Part shown: positions 1 through 8,098 of the stretch, piece after piece
Numbering within the stretch: position 1 is the stretch's first letter
Layout: each line of letters starts with the position of its first letter
Assembly: GCA_021604405.1 (NCBI GenBank)
Contig: BQJA01000004.1
Location: 19,096-83,095, forward strand
Length of the DNA: 64,000 bases
Direction: 5' to 3'
Source of the DNA: Nitrosomonas sp.
GTDB lineage: Bacteria > Pseudomonadota > Gammaproteobacteria > Burkholderiales > Nitrosomonadaceae
Notes under the pieces: model-generated
Seen by the model: only the letters and a program-made list of their open reading frames with translations
The model's database searches: none
What the model was told of the DNA's origin: nothing
Program-made: the position numbers and the translations under genes

Positions 1-640
1 AGCTGAGATGCGGATTGGCCAACAGCATGGTATTTCCACTACGCGTATAATCAGCACTCAACGCCCAGCCATTCGAAGCAGCCGGTTGGCTTGAAAAACC
101 AAAGCCAGGCAAAACCGTGCCACATTCTGAAATTCCAGCAATAAAGACGGTCATTACTCGTGTGGTATGGGCAATGATATCCTGTGGGGTTACCGGCAGC
201 ACGGCTCTGACGTCGTCAGAAATTAAATCAGGGTGATACCGTGCGAAATCATTAATCCCGTTAGCAAATGCTTCCAGGTTTGTTTTAAAGTCAGGCTGTT
301 GCTGCTCATGCCAATCTACGGCTAAATCTGGGATACCCAGCAATCGTACGGAACGGTCAGCTGCCAGGTAATCCTCGCCAAACAATTCAGCGCCTCGCCC
401 GCGCGCCACCGTATAAAGTTTAAGCAGCAAATCGGCGTGGCTGCGCATTTGCGCCCAGCCAAAAGCATAAAAAGCATCGCTGTCTTGGTGCGCGACAATA
501 TGCGGAATGCCCCAGGTATCCCACATAATCTCTGTGTCATCACGAATTTCTGTGGGTGATTGGACCGAATGACAGGCGACTAGAGAAAGAACGGTGCTTA
601 GGATAACGCACGGTAAATAACACCAGACCCGGCTTTCCAT
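1..640 (-). CDS. PvdQ-like acylase lipoprotein (penicillin/AHL acylase family), 3' end beyond window
   Basis: The frame is open from an ATG at 640 to the left edge, giving 213 visible residues. The N-terminus has a hydrophobic segment ending in a lipobox (LVAC, Cys23), so a membrane-anchored periplasmic lipoprotein is likely. Residues 40-90 (WDTWGIPHIVA, then FGWAQMRSHADLL and GRGAELFG) match the alpha chain of the penicillin amidase/PvdQ family. SNGW at 189-192 is the autoprocessing site, with Ser189 as N-terminal nucleophile, followed by NPHL at 209-212. Family members hydrolyse amide-linked acyl chains; PvdQ removes the fatty acid from acylated ferribactin during pyoverdine maturation. It is last in view of a leftward operon with an acyl ligase and a PvdE-like exporter, which favours siderophore maturation over beta-lactam or quorum-signal cleavage. 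That role is inferred from context. Confidence 0.85.
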   Translation of the reverse strand, partial: MESRVWCYLPCVILSTVLSLVACHSVQSPTEIRDDTEIMWDTWGIPHIVAHQDSDAFYAFGWAQMRSHADLLLKLYTVARGRGAELFGEDYLAADRSVRLLGIPDLAVDWHEQQQPDFKTNLEAFANGINDFARYHPDLISDDVRAVLPVTPQDIIAHTTRVMTVFIAGISECGTVLPGFGFSSQPAASNGWALSADYTRSGNTMLLANPHLS

Positions 641-725
641 AGTGATTTTCCTTAATTGAATCGGATTGTCTGACGATACAGCAAGATCCCGTTAAACTAA
701 CCGAGGATTTGAATGTGTCAGGAAT

Positions 726-2339
726 TTATTGCGCGGTTGCGTGTTCAGCGCGTAGAATTTTCTTGTCAACTTTTCCGACACTCGTTCTGGTGATATTTTC
801 AACCTGTTTGAATTTCGTTAGTAACGCATGTTTGGAGATCGATCCGCGTTCAACAGACAGACGCACTTGCGCTTGCGCGGCCGATTCTTTGTACAGATTG
901 TTATCCACGATCAGTAATGCCAGCGGACATTCTCCCCAGCGCTTGTCCGGAACACCGATGACAGCGACTTCTTTGACGCCGGCGATCTGCGTTAAGATAT
1001 TCTCCAGTTCAAGGGATGATACCCACTCGCCAGCGACTTTGATGACATCCTTCAAACGATCGGTAATGCTCAGATATCCCCCGGGATCCAGGGTTCCGAT
1101 ATCCTGTGTACGCAGATAATCATTATGCCAGAGTGCTGCGCTGGCTTCAGCATTGTCGAGGTATCCTTGCGTCAACCAAGGCGCGCGCACAACGATTTCA
1201 CCGCTGCGATGACCATCGCGCGCTTGCAACTGCATCGTCTCATCAACAATCTGCAGATCCACCAAAGGTATTGCGCGCCCGGCACAGCATAATTTTACCA
1301 TCGTATCATCCGTCACCGAATCCGATGCAGAAGTCTTTACCTGTGCCAGCGTAAGTATTGGCGCAGTTTCGGATAAACCATACCCGGAAAAGCAATCAAC
1401 CCCCATTTCCATAGCCTGTCTGGCCAGTACTTGGGGTAAAGCGGATCCGCCAACCACGACTTTCCAGTCGTGTAATTTCACCGCGGCAGATTGTGCCGCG
1501 TTCAGTACCATTTTTAAAAGAGTGGGCACACAATGTGAGAACGTAACTTTTTCTTCAGCAATTAATCGCAACAGCAAATCGGGGGCATACCGCCCCGGAT
1601 AAACTTGTTTCATACCGAGCAACGTAACAATGTAAGGAATGCCCCAGGCATGCACATGAAACATCGGTGTCAGCGGCATATAAACATCTTCGGCATGCAA
1701 ACGTTGCCGTGCTGCCGGCGCAGTTAATGCGACGCCAGCAGCGAGTGTGTGCAGCATCAGCTGCCTGTGCGTGTAATAAACACCTTTAGGATTGCCAGTC
1801 GTTCCCGTCGTATAGAAAGTTGTTGCCCGGGTATTTTCATCAAAGTCGCTAAAATCAAAACCGCTGCTTTGATCTGCCAGCCAGCGTTCGTATTCATCAT
1901 CAAACTGCAAATCGGTATGCGGCGCTGGCGTTCCATCGACCAAGACAATATATTTTTGTATGCCGGATAATTCTGCGTGAATGCTCTCGATAACTGGAAT
2001 GAAGTCCGCGTGTACCAGCAACATCGACGCACGGGAATGATTTAACGTATAGGCAATCTGGGCCGGTGTCAGTTTGGTGTTGACGGTCATCAAGGTTGCG
2101 CCAAACATTGGTATCGCGAAATAGCTTTCGAGATAACGATGGCTGTCATGGTCCATGATCGCAATTACGTCGTTCTGTTGCATACCATACGCTGCCAGTG
2201 CGGCGCCAAACAGGCCAATCCGTGCGTACACTTGGCGGTAACTCATGCGTAACTGATCGCGATAGATAATTTCCTGGTCGGCTGCATTGGCCAGTGGTGT
2301 ATGCCAAAGGTGTTTTAGTAAAAGTGGATAGGATGTCAT
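726..2339 (-). CDS. AMP-forming fatty acyl-CoA ligase (AlkK/FadD-like)
   Basis: A 537-residue adenylate-forming enzyme of the usual family length. The P-loop-like motif TTGTTGNPKG is near residue 177, the GYGLSETAP core motif near 320, and TDRLKDVIKVAGEWVSS near 430; the last is typical of medium/long-chain acyl-CoA ligases such as AlkK. The catalytic lysine motif GKVDKK lies near the C-terminus. It would activate a free fatty acid with ATP and transfer it to CoA or a carrier protein. It has no signal peptide and is cytoplasmic. It lies between the PepSY gene (47 bp upstream) and the PvdQ-like acylase (85 bp downstream), so it probably supplies the acyl chain that starts the siderophore peptide. 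In pyoverdine synthesis that job is done by a domain fused to PvdL. A general fatty-acid degradation role cannot be excluded. Confidence 0.85.
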   Translation of the reverse strand: MTSYPLLLKHLWHTPLANAADQEIIYRDQLRMSYRQVYARIGLFGAALAAYGMQQNDVIAIMDHDSHRYLESYFAIPMFGATLMTVNTKLTPAQIAYTLNHSRASMLLVHADFIPVIESIHAELSGIQKYIVLVDGTPAPHTDLQFDDEYERWLADQSSGFDFSDFDENTRATTFYTTGTTGNPKGVYYTHRQLMLHTLAAGVALTAPAARQRLHAEDVYMPLTPMFHVHAWGIPYIVTLLGMKQVYPGRYAPDLLLRLIAEEKVTFSHCVPTLLKMVLNAAQSAAVKLHDWKVVVGGSALPQVLARQAMEMGVDCFSGYGLSETAPILTLAQVKTSASDSVTDDTMVKLCCAGRAIPLVDLQIVDETMQLQARDGHRSGEIVVRAPWLTQGYLDNAEASAALWHNDYLRTQDIGTLDPGGYLSITDRLKDVIKVAGEWVSSLELENILTQIAGVKEVAVIGVPDKRWGECPLALLIVDNNLYKESAAQAQVRLSVERGSISKHALLTKFKQVENITRTSVGKVDKKILRAEHATAQ

Positions 2340-2386
2340 ATTGATTTAATTCCAGACCTGCAGAGGTGATTTCATATTAAATAGGT

Positions 2387-3688
2387 CTAACCCTGATTAA
2401 CCGGAAGAATTTGGTTCGAGCCCTTTTTCGTGCGTGCCCAGCGCTTCCTTTGCCAAATAATAACCCCCGTTACTGAAAGCACTGCAACGAGTAATCCCAA
2501 TACCGATATCATGATACGTCCAGGCAGGCCAAGAATTCGTCCGGAGTGCAGTGGGAATTGTGCGTCCAGAAATATATCCCCTGCGCTCCCGGTTCCTGGT
2601 ATTTTTTCTCCAAGTAATGAACCATCCTGGCCGTCGAAATAAAGCCAGGGATTACCCAGACCAAACTCGGCATGATCTTGTCCTGGTTTATGAAATGTAA
2701 CGCCGTAGATGCCATACTCTGCATCATAAAACATACCGCCGGGAGGAATGCGCCAATTTCTTTTTTGCGATTCCGCATAGGCTAATTCGATAATTTGGTC
2801 TCGTCCAGTGGTGGGCTCGATGGGTTCATCATGTGGATTGGGAGTTCGTATAGCAAAGGGATCCGGCGTAAGTGTGGAGAACATTGAGACGATGGGGCGT
2901 GTGATTTCCATTTTAAGATTCATCGAAACAGCAGTTATGGCAAGTATCAGTAATAACACCCATAACCATACGCCACCGGAACGGTGCAGATCAAAATTTA
3001 GCTTGTAACTGCCTTGCTGCCAGCGGAAAGCAAATGATTTTCGCCAGGCTTCACGGTTGGGAAACGAAATACATAAGGCGATGAAACAATCGATAGACCA
3101 AACGATTGCCAGGATACCCATAAATATAATGCCCAATTCAATATCGAATGCATCCGGGATGTGCATGCTGTAGTGCAGCTTATACAGAAAAGGAATGAAA
3201 TTTTCACGCGTGAGCGAGATTTCACCCCAATATCGAGAGCCGAGTATTTCTCCGCTAACCGGATCAATCGCTATTTGATTGAAATCTATATTAAATGCTT
3301 TGTCAGTTTCTGGATCGATGCGTCCTGTTACCCCGAGTCCCAAGTTTTCATCGGCTTCGATAGATAGCGGTAACCACGTAATCAGAATTCTTGGGTCCGA
3401 TGCTTCAAGCTGGTCAGCAAGCCTGGTCGGAGAAAACGATTCTCCTTGGCTCTGTCTGTCGAATAGTTGCGGATTCAACCATTCATCAAGTTCATGATCC
3501 CATGAAATGATTGCACCGGTCAGACCCGAGATAAAAAGGAAGACGGCTAAAAATAGGCCCGCCCAGCGGTGTAATGTCGTGAGAATCTGACGATTTACTC
3601 TGGATTTCCCGAATTGCCTTCCTTGCTGTCGAACAGCAGCCGGTTGTGCAGTATCAATTGATTTATTCATCATGCTAGGCGACACCAT
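2387..3688 (-). CDS. PepSY-associated TM protein, probable ferric-siderophore reductase (FpvG/PiuB-like)
   Basis: A 433-residue inner-membrane protein of the PepSY_TM family. The N-terminal helix begins with the family signature LHRWAGL near residue 39, followed by SWDHELDEWL. Further helices lie near 185-210, 235-260 and 395-415, and the C-terminus is basic (WQRKRWART). Large periplasmic loops separate helices 1-2 and 3-4. Members such as FpvG and PiuB are implicated in reductive iron release from siderophores at the inner membrane. The annotated start overlaps the exporter stop by 14 bp, which indicates translational coupling; Met6 or Met7 are alternative starts. Gene order (exporter, PepSY, ligase, acylase) supports a siderophore role. 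No cofactor motif was located, so the reductase function comes from family and context. Confidence 0.8.
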   Translation of the reverse strand: MVSPSMMNKSIDTAQPAAVRQQGRQFGKSRVNRQILTTLHRWAGLFLAVFLFISGLTGAIISWDHELDEWLNPQLFDRQSQGESFSPTRLADQLEASDPRILITWLPLSIEADENLGLGVTGRIDPETDKAFNIDFNQIAIDPVSGEILGSRYWGEISLTRENFIPFLYKLHYSMHIPDAFDIELGIIFMGILAIVWSIDCFIALCISFPNREAWRKSFAFRWQQGSYKLNFDLHRSGGVWLWVLLLILAITAVSMNLKMEITRPIVSMFSTLTPDPFAIRTPNPHDEPIEPTTGRDQIIELAYAESQKRNWRIPPGGMFYDAEYGIYGVTFHKPGQDHAEFGLGNPWLYFDGQDGSLLGEKIPGTGSAGDIFLDAQFPLHSGRILGLPGRIMISVLGLLVAVLSVTGVIIWQRKRWARTKKGSNQILPVNQG

Positions 3689-5345
3689 CTGCTGTTACAA
3701 GTGTTGAAACGATTGTTTCGGATTCGGTTTTTGCTGGCTGACCCGAAACATCCGTCAAGCGACCATTTTCCATGCGTATAAGGCGATCGGCTAAGTGAAA
3801 ATAACGATCATCATGGGATATTACCAGTATTGTTTTATTCATCGCACGTAATTCAGGGAGCAATTCATGATAGAAGATCTCTTTAAAAACAGGATCCTGG
3901 TCAGCCGCCCATTCATCAAACACCAGAAATGGCCGGTTCTCAAGATAGGTTATCACTAGTGCCAGACGTTTTCGTTGTCCTTGTGATAGCGTAAGCGTGG
4001 TAAAAGTACCATTTTTGACTTTTACTTTATGTTGTAAGTGCAGTTTTGTCAGTAGCTTGTTCCCTCTTTGATCCAAATCCTCTGCATGGTTTGTTTCAAG
4101 TAATCGATCAAAAAGGTGGAAATCAGAAAAAATTGTCGAAAAATATTGTCTGTAGTAATCACGATTCACATCATTGATGGTTGCGTCATTTAGCATAACT
4201 TTTCCTTCTTCCGGCGGGTAAAGGCCTACCAGCAACTTTGCCAAGGTTGTTTTGCCGCTGCCATTGCCGCCAATCAGAAAGGTAATTTCTCCTGGATGAA
4301 ATTCCAGATCTACCGGACCCAGCGTAAACATTTCATCTTTTTGTTCATGATAATAGCGATGCAGAACACCTTTCAGCCTGATGGATTGCAATGGTGGTAA
4401 ATCAACTTGTCTGGTTTGTGATTCAGAGGAAGACATGGAACGCGTAACTTCCTCAATGCGCTCAGCCGAAACCTGCGCCAGATTTGCGCGAGGAATATTC
4501 AATAACAGTGCTTCAAGTGGACCCAACATATAAACGAATACCAGTGCATACCCCGTCATGATCAAGGCTCGGTCGGGAACATCGCCAACCAGCATGAATA
4601 GCACCATTCCAATGAATGCATAAATCAGAAAATTTCCCCAACTTGCTGATGCTACAAAGATGGACATGCCAAGCGTTCGTTCCTTACGCACTTTTTCAAT
4701 TGATCGCCCGAGCACTTCATCATAGAAGGTCGTACGTTTGTCACGGTTAAGGCGCAATTCCTTTGCGCCGTCCGTGAGTGACCGAAAATAAGCAAATAAA
4801 GTGTCTTGCTCTTCAGCGGCAATATCAAGGTGCCGTATGGCGCGAAGATGGGCAAGGTGATATCCCAGTGAGCCAAATCCAATGACCAGGATCGCAAGTA
4901 AGAAAACCTGCCATGATAAAAAAGCCATGTAAACCAGGCAGCCAGCAACCACCACTGCGTTTGTGAGGATTACCGGAAAAGTTACAAAAAATTCGGCCAC
5001 GCGGGTGCAATGTTCGGAAAGCGCGGATTGTATGCGCGCGGCACCCAGTAATTCGAGTTGCCGGTAGTCGGAAGTTATCACGCGTTTGGCGATAAAGCTA
5101 CGAAGTTCCGCGTGTGCACGCTGCCCCAGCCTTTCAAATAAAATGGCCGAGGCCATGTAACTCACCATGACACAGAGTGCGGTGGCTGCGAATATCAGTG
5201 CCATTTCACTGTTATCCGACTCGGTAGTTGTCAGTGCGGCGCTGATTTGCGTAAGCAACAGAACGCTGCAAACACCATGCACGATGCAGGCAATTGATGC
5301 GCTTAAAAGCAGTGGCTTAGATTGTTTAATAAGATACTTCAACAT
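3675..5345 (-). CDS. PvdE/SyrD-type cyclic-peptide ABC exporter
   Basis: A 556-residue fused permease-ATPase half transporter. About six transmembrane segments occupy residues 1-290. The nucleotide-binding domain has Walker A GGNGSGKTT near 363, the signature LSQGQRKR near 457, and Walker B with the unusual extension FDEWAADQDP near 478, characteristic of the PvdE/SyrD subfamily. PvdE moves acylated ferribactin into the periplasm, where PvdQ removes the acyl chain. This gene leads the leftward operon containing the PvdQ-like acylase, so the same acylate-export-deacylate route is inferred here. The start is ATG at 5345; the divergent acyltransferase begins at 5631, so both promoters share the 285-bp gap. 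Confidence 0.88.
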   Translation of the reverse strand: MLKYLIKQSKPLLLSASIACIVHGVCSVLLLTQISAALTTTESDNSEMALIFAATALCVMVSYMASAILFERLGQRAHAELRSFIAKRVITSDYRQLELLGAARIQSALSEHCTRVAEFFVTFPVILTNAVVVAGCLVYMAFLSWQVFLLAILVIGFGSLGYHLAHLRAIRHLDIAAEEQDTLFAYFRSLTDGAKELRLNRDKRTTFYDEVLGRSIEKVRKERTLGMSIFVASASWGNFLIYAFIGMVLFMLVGDVPDRALIMTGYALVFVYMLGPLEALLLNIPRANLAQVSAERIEEVTRSMSSSESQTRQVDLPPLQSIRLKGVLHRYYHEQKDEMFTLGPVDLEFHPGEITFLIGGNGSGKTTLAKLLVGLYPPEEGKVMLNDATINDVNRDYYRQYFSTIFSDFHLFDRLLETNHAEDLDQRGNKLLTKLHLQHKVKVKNGTFTTLTLSQGQRKRLALVITYLENRPFLVFDEWAADQDPVFKEIFYHELLPELRAMNKTILVISHDDRYFHLADRLIRMENGRLTDVSGQPAKTESETIVSTLVTADGVA

Positions 5346-5630
5346 GGTCTGTTAATTTTTAAAAGATATCAATAGTGACGAATGGCGAAAGAAAATGTTT
5401 ACTTCGTCACCCCAATCTGTCTGTTAATTTTCAGTCAACTAATAATTACTCAAAGATGTTTGTGGCCGGTTCTTTGCCGCTACTTTCCAATTGTATGGCC
5501 GTTTTACAATTTTTTGCATCGATCTGAGTCACGTAAATTTCGCAACAGATTTTTAATAAACAATAATACATCTCATTCGTCTTCTAAAAGTATAGATATA
5601 AGATGACTGAAAATCGCTTCTTGGAAATGA
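5346..5630. promoter_or_regulatory. Divergent promoter region of the siderophore locus
   Basis: This AT-rich 285-bp gap separates the leftward exporter operon from the rightward acyltransferase operon and must hold both promoters. It contains the inverted repeat listed separately at 5375-5410. A stretch near 5563-5581 keeps the two outer half-sites of a Fur box (ATAAT, then TCATT) but only about 10 of 19 consensus positions, too weak to call a site. The short open frame across this gap (5382-5606) has no family features and is not considered a gene. Confidence 0.5.
5375..5410. repeat. 8-bp perfect inverted repeat 5' of exporter operon
   Basis: GTGACGAA at 5375-5382 is repeated in inverted form as TTCGTCAC at 5403-5410, with a 20-bp spacer. 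The arm lies 30-65 bp upstream of the exporter start codon at 5345. It could be an operator for a dimeric regulator or a hairpin in the untranslated leader of the leftward transcript. The match is exact; the function is a guess. Confidence 0.45.
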
Positions 5631-6737
5631 ATGAAACATTTTAATTTAAATGATCAACCTGACGAATTGTTGATGGGTCAAAGTGCGCTCTCGAATCGCT
5701 TCACTTCTTGTCCGGATCAGCGTTGCTATGACATTACGTATGAAGGTCGAGCACTCCGTATCAAAGAGCGTGAAAAGGGAATAGAAACGCTTTGGTTTTT
5801 ATTTATCCAATCAGACCAATTGCGCTTGGAATGGGCGGGTTCTTCTTCTGAGTATCCTGAAACGACTGAACTACTTGCGGCGATAGAGGCTGCAGTAGTG
5901 AACTATCCCCACCAACAAAAAATTTCTTTGCAGGTCCCGGGCGGGGAAATACAGACGTTATTCGACTCAGGTGTGTTGATTAAGAATGAGAATAATCAAC
6001 TTGTTGTTTATGTTGATGCCTTTTGGCAGCAAGTCGGCGTATGGTGTTCCGCAAAATCTGCCCAGGTGTTTCCCATTCACTATGTCTTTAGTCAGGGACG
6101 GAGTCACCCACTCAGGCCGCCAAAGCCGGTGGGCAAGGTTTATCAAAGATATATTCCGTGGCTGGGGCGTACCTTGGCTTTTCGGGTAATTGACGCTGAG
6201 ACAGATTTGAGGCGGTTTAATCGCTGGATGAATGATCCAGTCGTGGCAAACTTCTGGCAAGAAGAAGGCGATATGTCAAAGCACCTTGATTATCTCGCAG
6301 CTATCGAAGCTGATCCGCATGTAATTGGCCTGATTGGTTGTTTTGATGATGAACCTTTCGGTTATTTCGAGATTTATTGGGCAAAGGAAGACCGGCTATC
6401 ACCCTATTATGATGTAAATGATTTTGATCGCGGCTGGCATGTATTGATCGGTGAGTCACATATGCGTGGCAAGCCTTTTGTCACAGCCTGGCTGCCATCC
6501 ATTTCGCACTACCTGTTTCTTGATGATGATAGAACACAACGTCTTGTCATTGAGCCTCGCATCGATAACAACAAAATGATACGAAATCTTGAGAAGTGCG
6601 GCTATATAAACATCAAGGAATTTGATTTTCCTCACAAGCGCGCAGTGCTTGGCATGTTGTCACGTGAACGTTTTTTTGCGGAACAACGCTGGGTGCCGCG
6701 CCACGTATCTCCGCCTCAGTCTGTCTCAATGTTCTAA
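5631..6737 (+). CDS. Siderophore N-acyltransferase, IucB/AlcB-type GNAT
   Basis: A 368-residue protein. The C-terminal half (about 185-350) is the GNAT domain found in IucB, AlcB and hydroxyornithine acyltransferases: FNRWMNDPVVANFW, then FGYFEIYWAKED, RGWHVLIGE, and RLVIEPRIDNNKMI with the acyl-CoA contact region. The N-terminal half is the less conserved extension seen in AlcB-like enzymes. It should acylate the N-hydroxylated side-chain amine of ornithine or lysine using acyl-CoA, producing a hydroxamate iron ligand. The next gene, 10 bp downstream, is the matching N-monooxygenase, so the two steps are paired. The acyl donor (acetyl, succinyl or other) cannot be read from sequence. The start ATG has a GGAAATGA-like site just upstream. 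Confidence 0.87.
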   Translation: MKHFNLNDQPDELLMGQSALSNRFTSCPDQRCYDITYEGRALRIKEREKGIETLWFLFIQSDQLRLEWAGSSSEYPETTELLAAIEAAVVNYPHQQKISLQVPGGEIQTLFDSGVLIKNENNQLVVYVDAFWQQVGVWCSAKSAQVFPIHYVFSQGRSHPLRPPKPVGKVYQRYIPWLGRTLAFRVIDAETDLRRFNRWMNDPVVANFWQEEGDMSKHLDYLAAIEADPHVIGLIGCFDDEPFGYFEIYWAKEDRLSPYYDVNDFDRGWHVLIGESHMRGKPFVTAWLPSISHYLFLDDDRTQRLVIEPRIDNNKMIRNLEKCGYINIKEFDFPHKRAVLGMLSRERFFAEQRWVPRHVSPPQSVSMF

Positions 6738-6747
6738 GGATTAAATA

Positions 6748-8049
6748 ATGAAAATTTTTGATTTAATAGGTATCGGCTTTGGACCATCCAATATAGCGCT
6801 TGCTATTGCGCTCGAAGAAAAAAAACAGGCTGGACGTCATACTGAGTTTTTTTTTATTGAAAAACAGCCCAGCTTCGCATGGCACGCAAACATGATGCTG
6901 GATAACGCGCATATGCAGGTTTCCTTTCTAAAGGATCTGGCCACAATGCGCAATCCGTTGAGTCATTTCACGTTTATTAATTATCTGCATGAGAAGAGAA
7001 GATTGCAGGATTTCATTAATCTAAAAACTTTTTTCCCGAGCCGTCGTGAATTTAACGATTATCTTGCGTGGGCCGCGGGTCACTTTGATCATAGTTGCGC
7101 ATATGGTGAAGAAGTCATTGAGGTATTACCGGAAAAATTTAGCGATGAGATTTTATTGCTGCGCGTTCGATCGCGCGATAGCAGGCAAGTCGTTCGCGAA
7201 CGATTAACGCGAAGCCTGGTGGTCAGTATTGGTGGTCAGCCCAGACTGCCGGATTGTTTTATACCGATACATAACGATGCGCGAGTTTTTCATTCAAATG
7301 ATTATTTGAAGCGGATTAAACAACATACGCATGCGCGCAAAATAGCAGTCGTTGGAGCAGGGCAGAGCGCATCAGAGATTTTTATCGATTTGCATAATCG
7401 TTTCAGCAACGTACAAATAGATTTGATTATGCGTGCCCGTTCAATTAAACCATCGGATGACAGTCCATTTGTCAATGAAATTTTTAATACCGAATTTACC
7501 GATTTTGTTTTTAATACGCCAGAACAGGAGCGGGAAAAAATACTTGACGAATTCTGGCACACTAATTATGCGGCACCCGATCTGGTACTGATTGAACAAA
7601 TGTATAACGTGTTTTATCAGCAAAAAGTTGCCGGTACCAGTCAGCATCGCTTTTTACGGCGCCATGCAGTCAGGAAGGCAATCGCGCAACCAGACGGTAT
7701 TCAATTCACACTCTACGACTTGAATAACGATTGCGAGAAAATCTCAACCTATGATGCGGTGGTTCTGGCAACAGGCTATCAACGTGACCATTACAAAGCA
7801 TTATTAGCACCGCTGATGCCTTACCTGAAGGATTGTTCGGTTAATCGCCAATACCGGATGGATAGCATACCGGCGTTCAAGCCAGCGATTTTTCTGCAAG
7901 GCGCCTGTGAGGCAAGCCATGGTTTAAGCGATACGTTACTGTCAGTAACGGCCGTCCGCACCAGCGAAATAGTAGATGAATTGTTGCGAGTCGTCGATCA
8001 AACAAAAAGCATACGGCCACAGCGTTCTGTCGCTTCGACCGTGGCTTAG
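6748..8049 (+). CDS. L-ornithine/L-lysine N-monooxygenase (PvdA/IucD family)
   Basis: A 433-residue flavin-dependent N-hydroxylating monooxygenase. The FAD-binding motif GIGFGPSN is at residues 8-15, the NADPH-binding motif GAGQSASE near 203, and the C-terminal ATGYQRD near 347; these three define the family. It hydroxylates the side-chain amine of ornithine (PvdA, SidA) or lysine (IucD) using NADPH and oxygen in the cytoplasm. The product is the substrate for the acyltransferase 10 bp upstream. The start ATG follows AAGGA with a 7-bp spacer. Whether the substrate is ornithine or lysine is uncertain; ornithine is favoured because the rest of the locus resembles pyoverdine-type peptide siderophores. 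Confidence 0.9.
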   Translation: MKIFDLIGIGFGPSNIALAIALEEKKQAGRHTEFFFIEKQPSFAWHANMMLDNAHMQVSFLKDLATMRNPLSHFTFINYLHEKRRLQDFINLKTFFPSRREFNDYLAWAAGHFDHSCAYGEEVIEVLPEKFSDEILLLRVRSRDSRQVVRERLTRSLVVSIGGQPRLPDCFIPIHNDARVFHSNDYLKRIKQHTHARKIAVVGAGQSASEIFIDLHNRFSNVQIDLIMRARSIKPSDDSPFVNEIFNTEFTDFVFNTPEQEREKILDEFWHTNYAAPDLVLIEQMYNVFYQQKVAGTSQHRFLRRHAVRKAIAQPDGIQFTLYDLNNDCEKISTYDAVVLATGYQRDHYKALLAPLMPYLKDCSVNRQYRMDSIPAFKPAIFLQGACEASHGLSDTLLSVTAVRTSEIVDELLRVVDQTKSIRPQRSVASTVA

Positions 8050-8098
8050 ATAGTTTCGCAAACAATAACAACTAAATTTATTAGAAGAAAAAAATTAA

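Noticed and set aside
5382-5606. 74-codon open frame in the divergent siderophore gap
   Set aside because: No ribosome site, no family pattern, cysteine- and phenylalanine-rich random-like composition, and it would occupy the needed promoter space.
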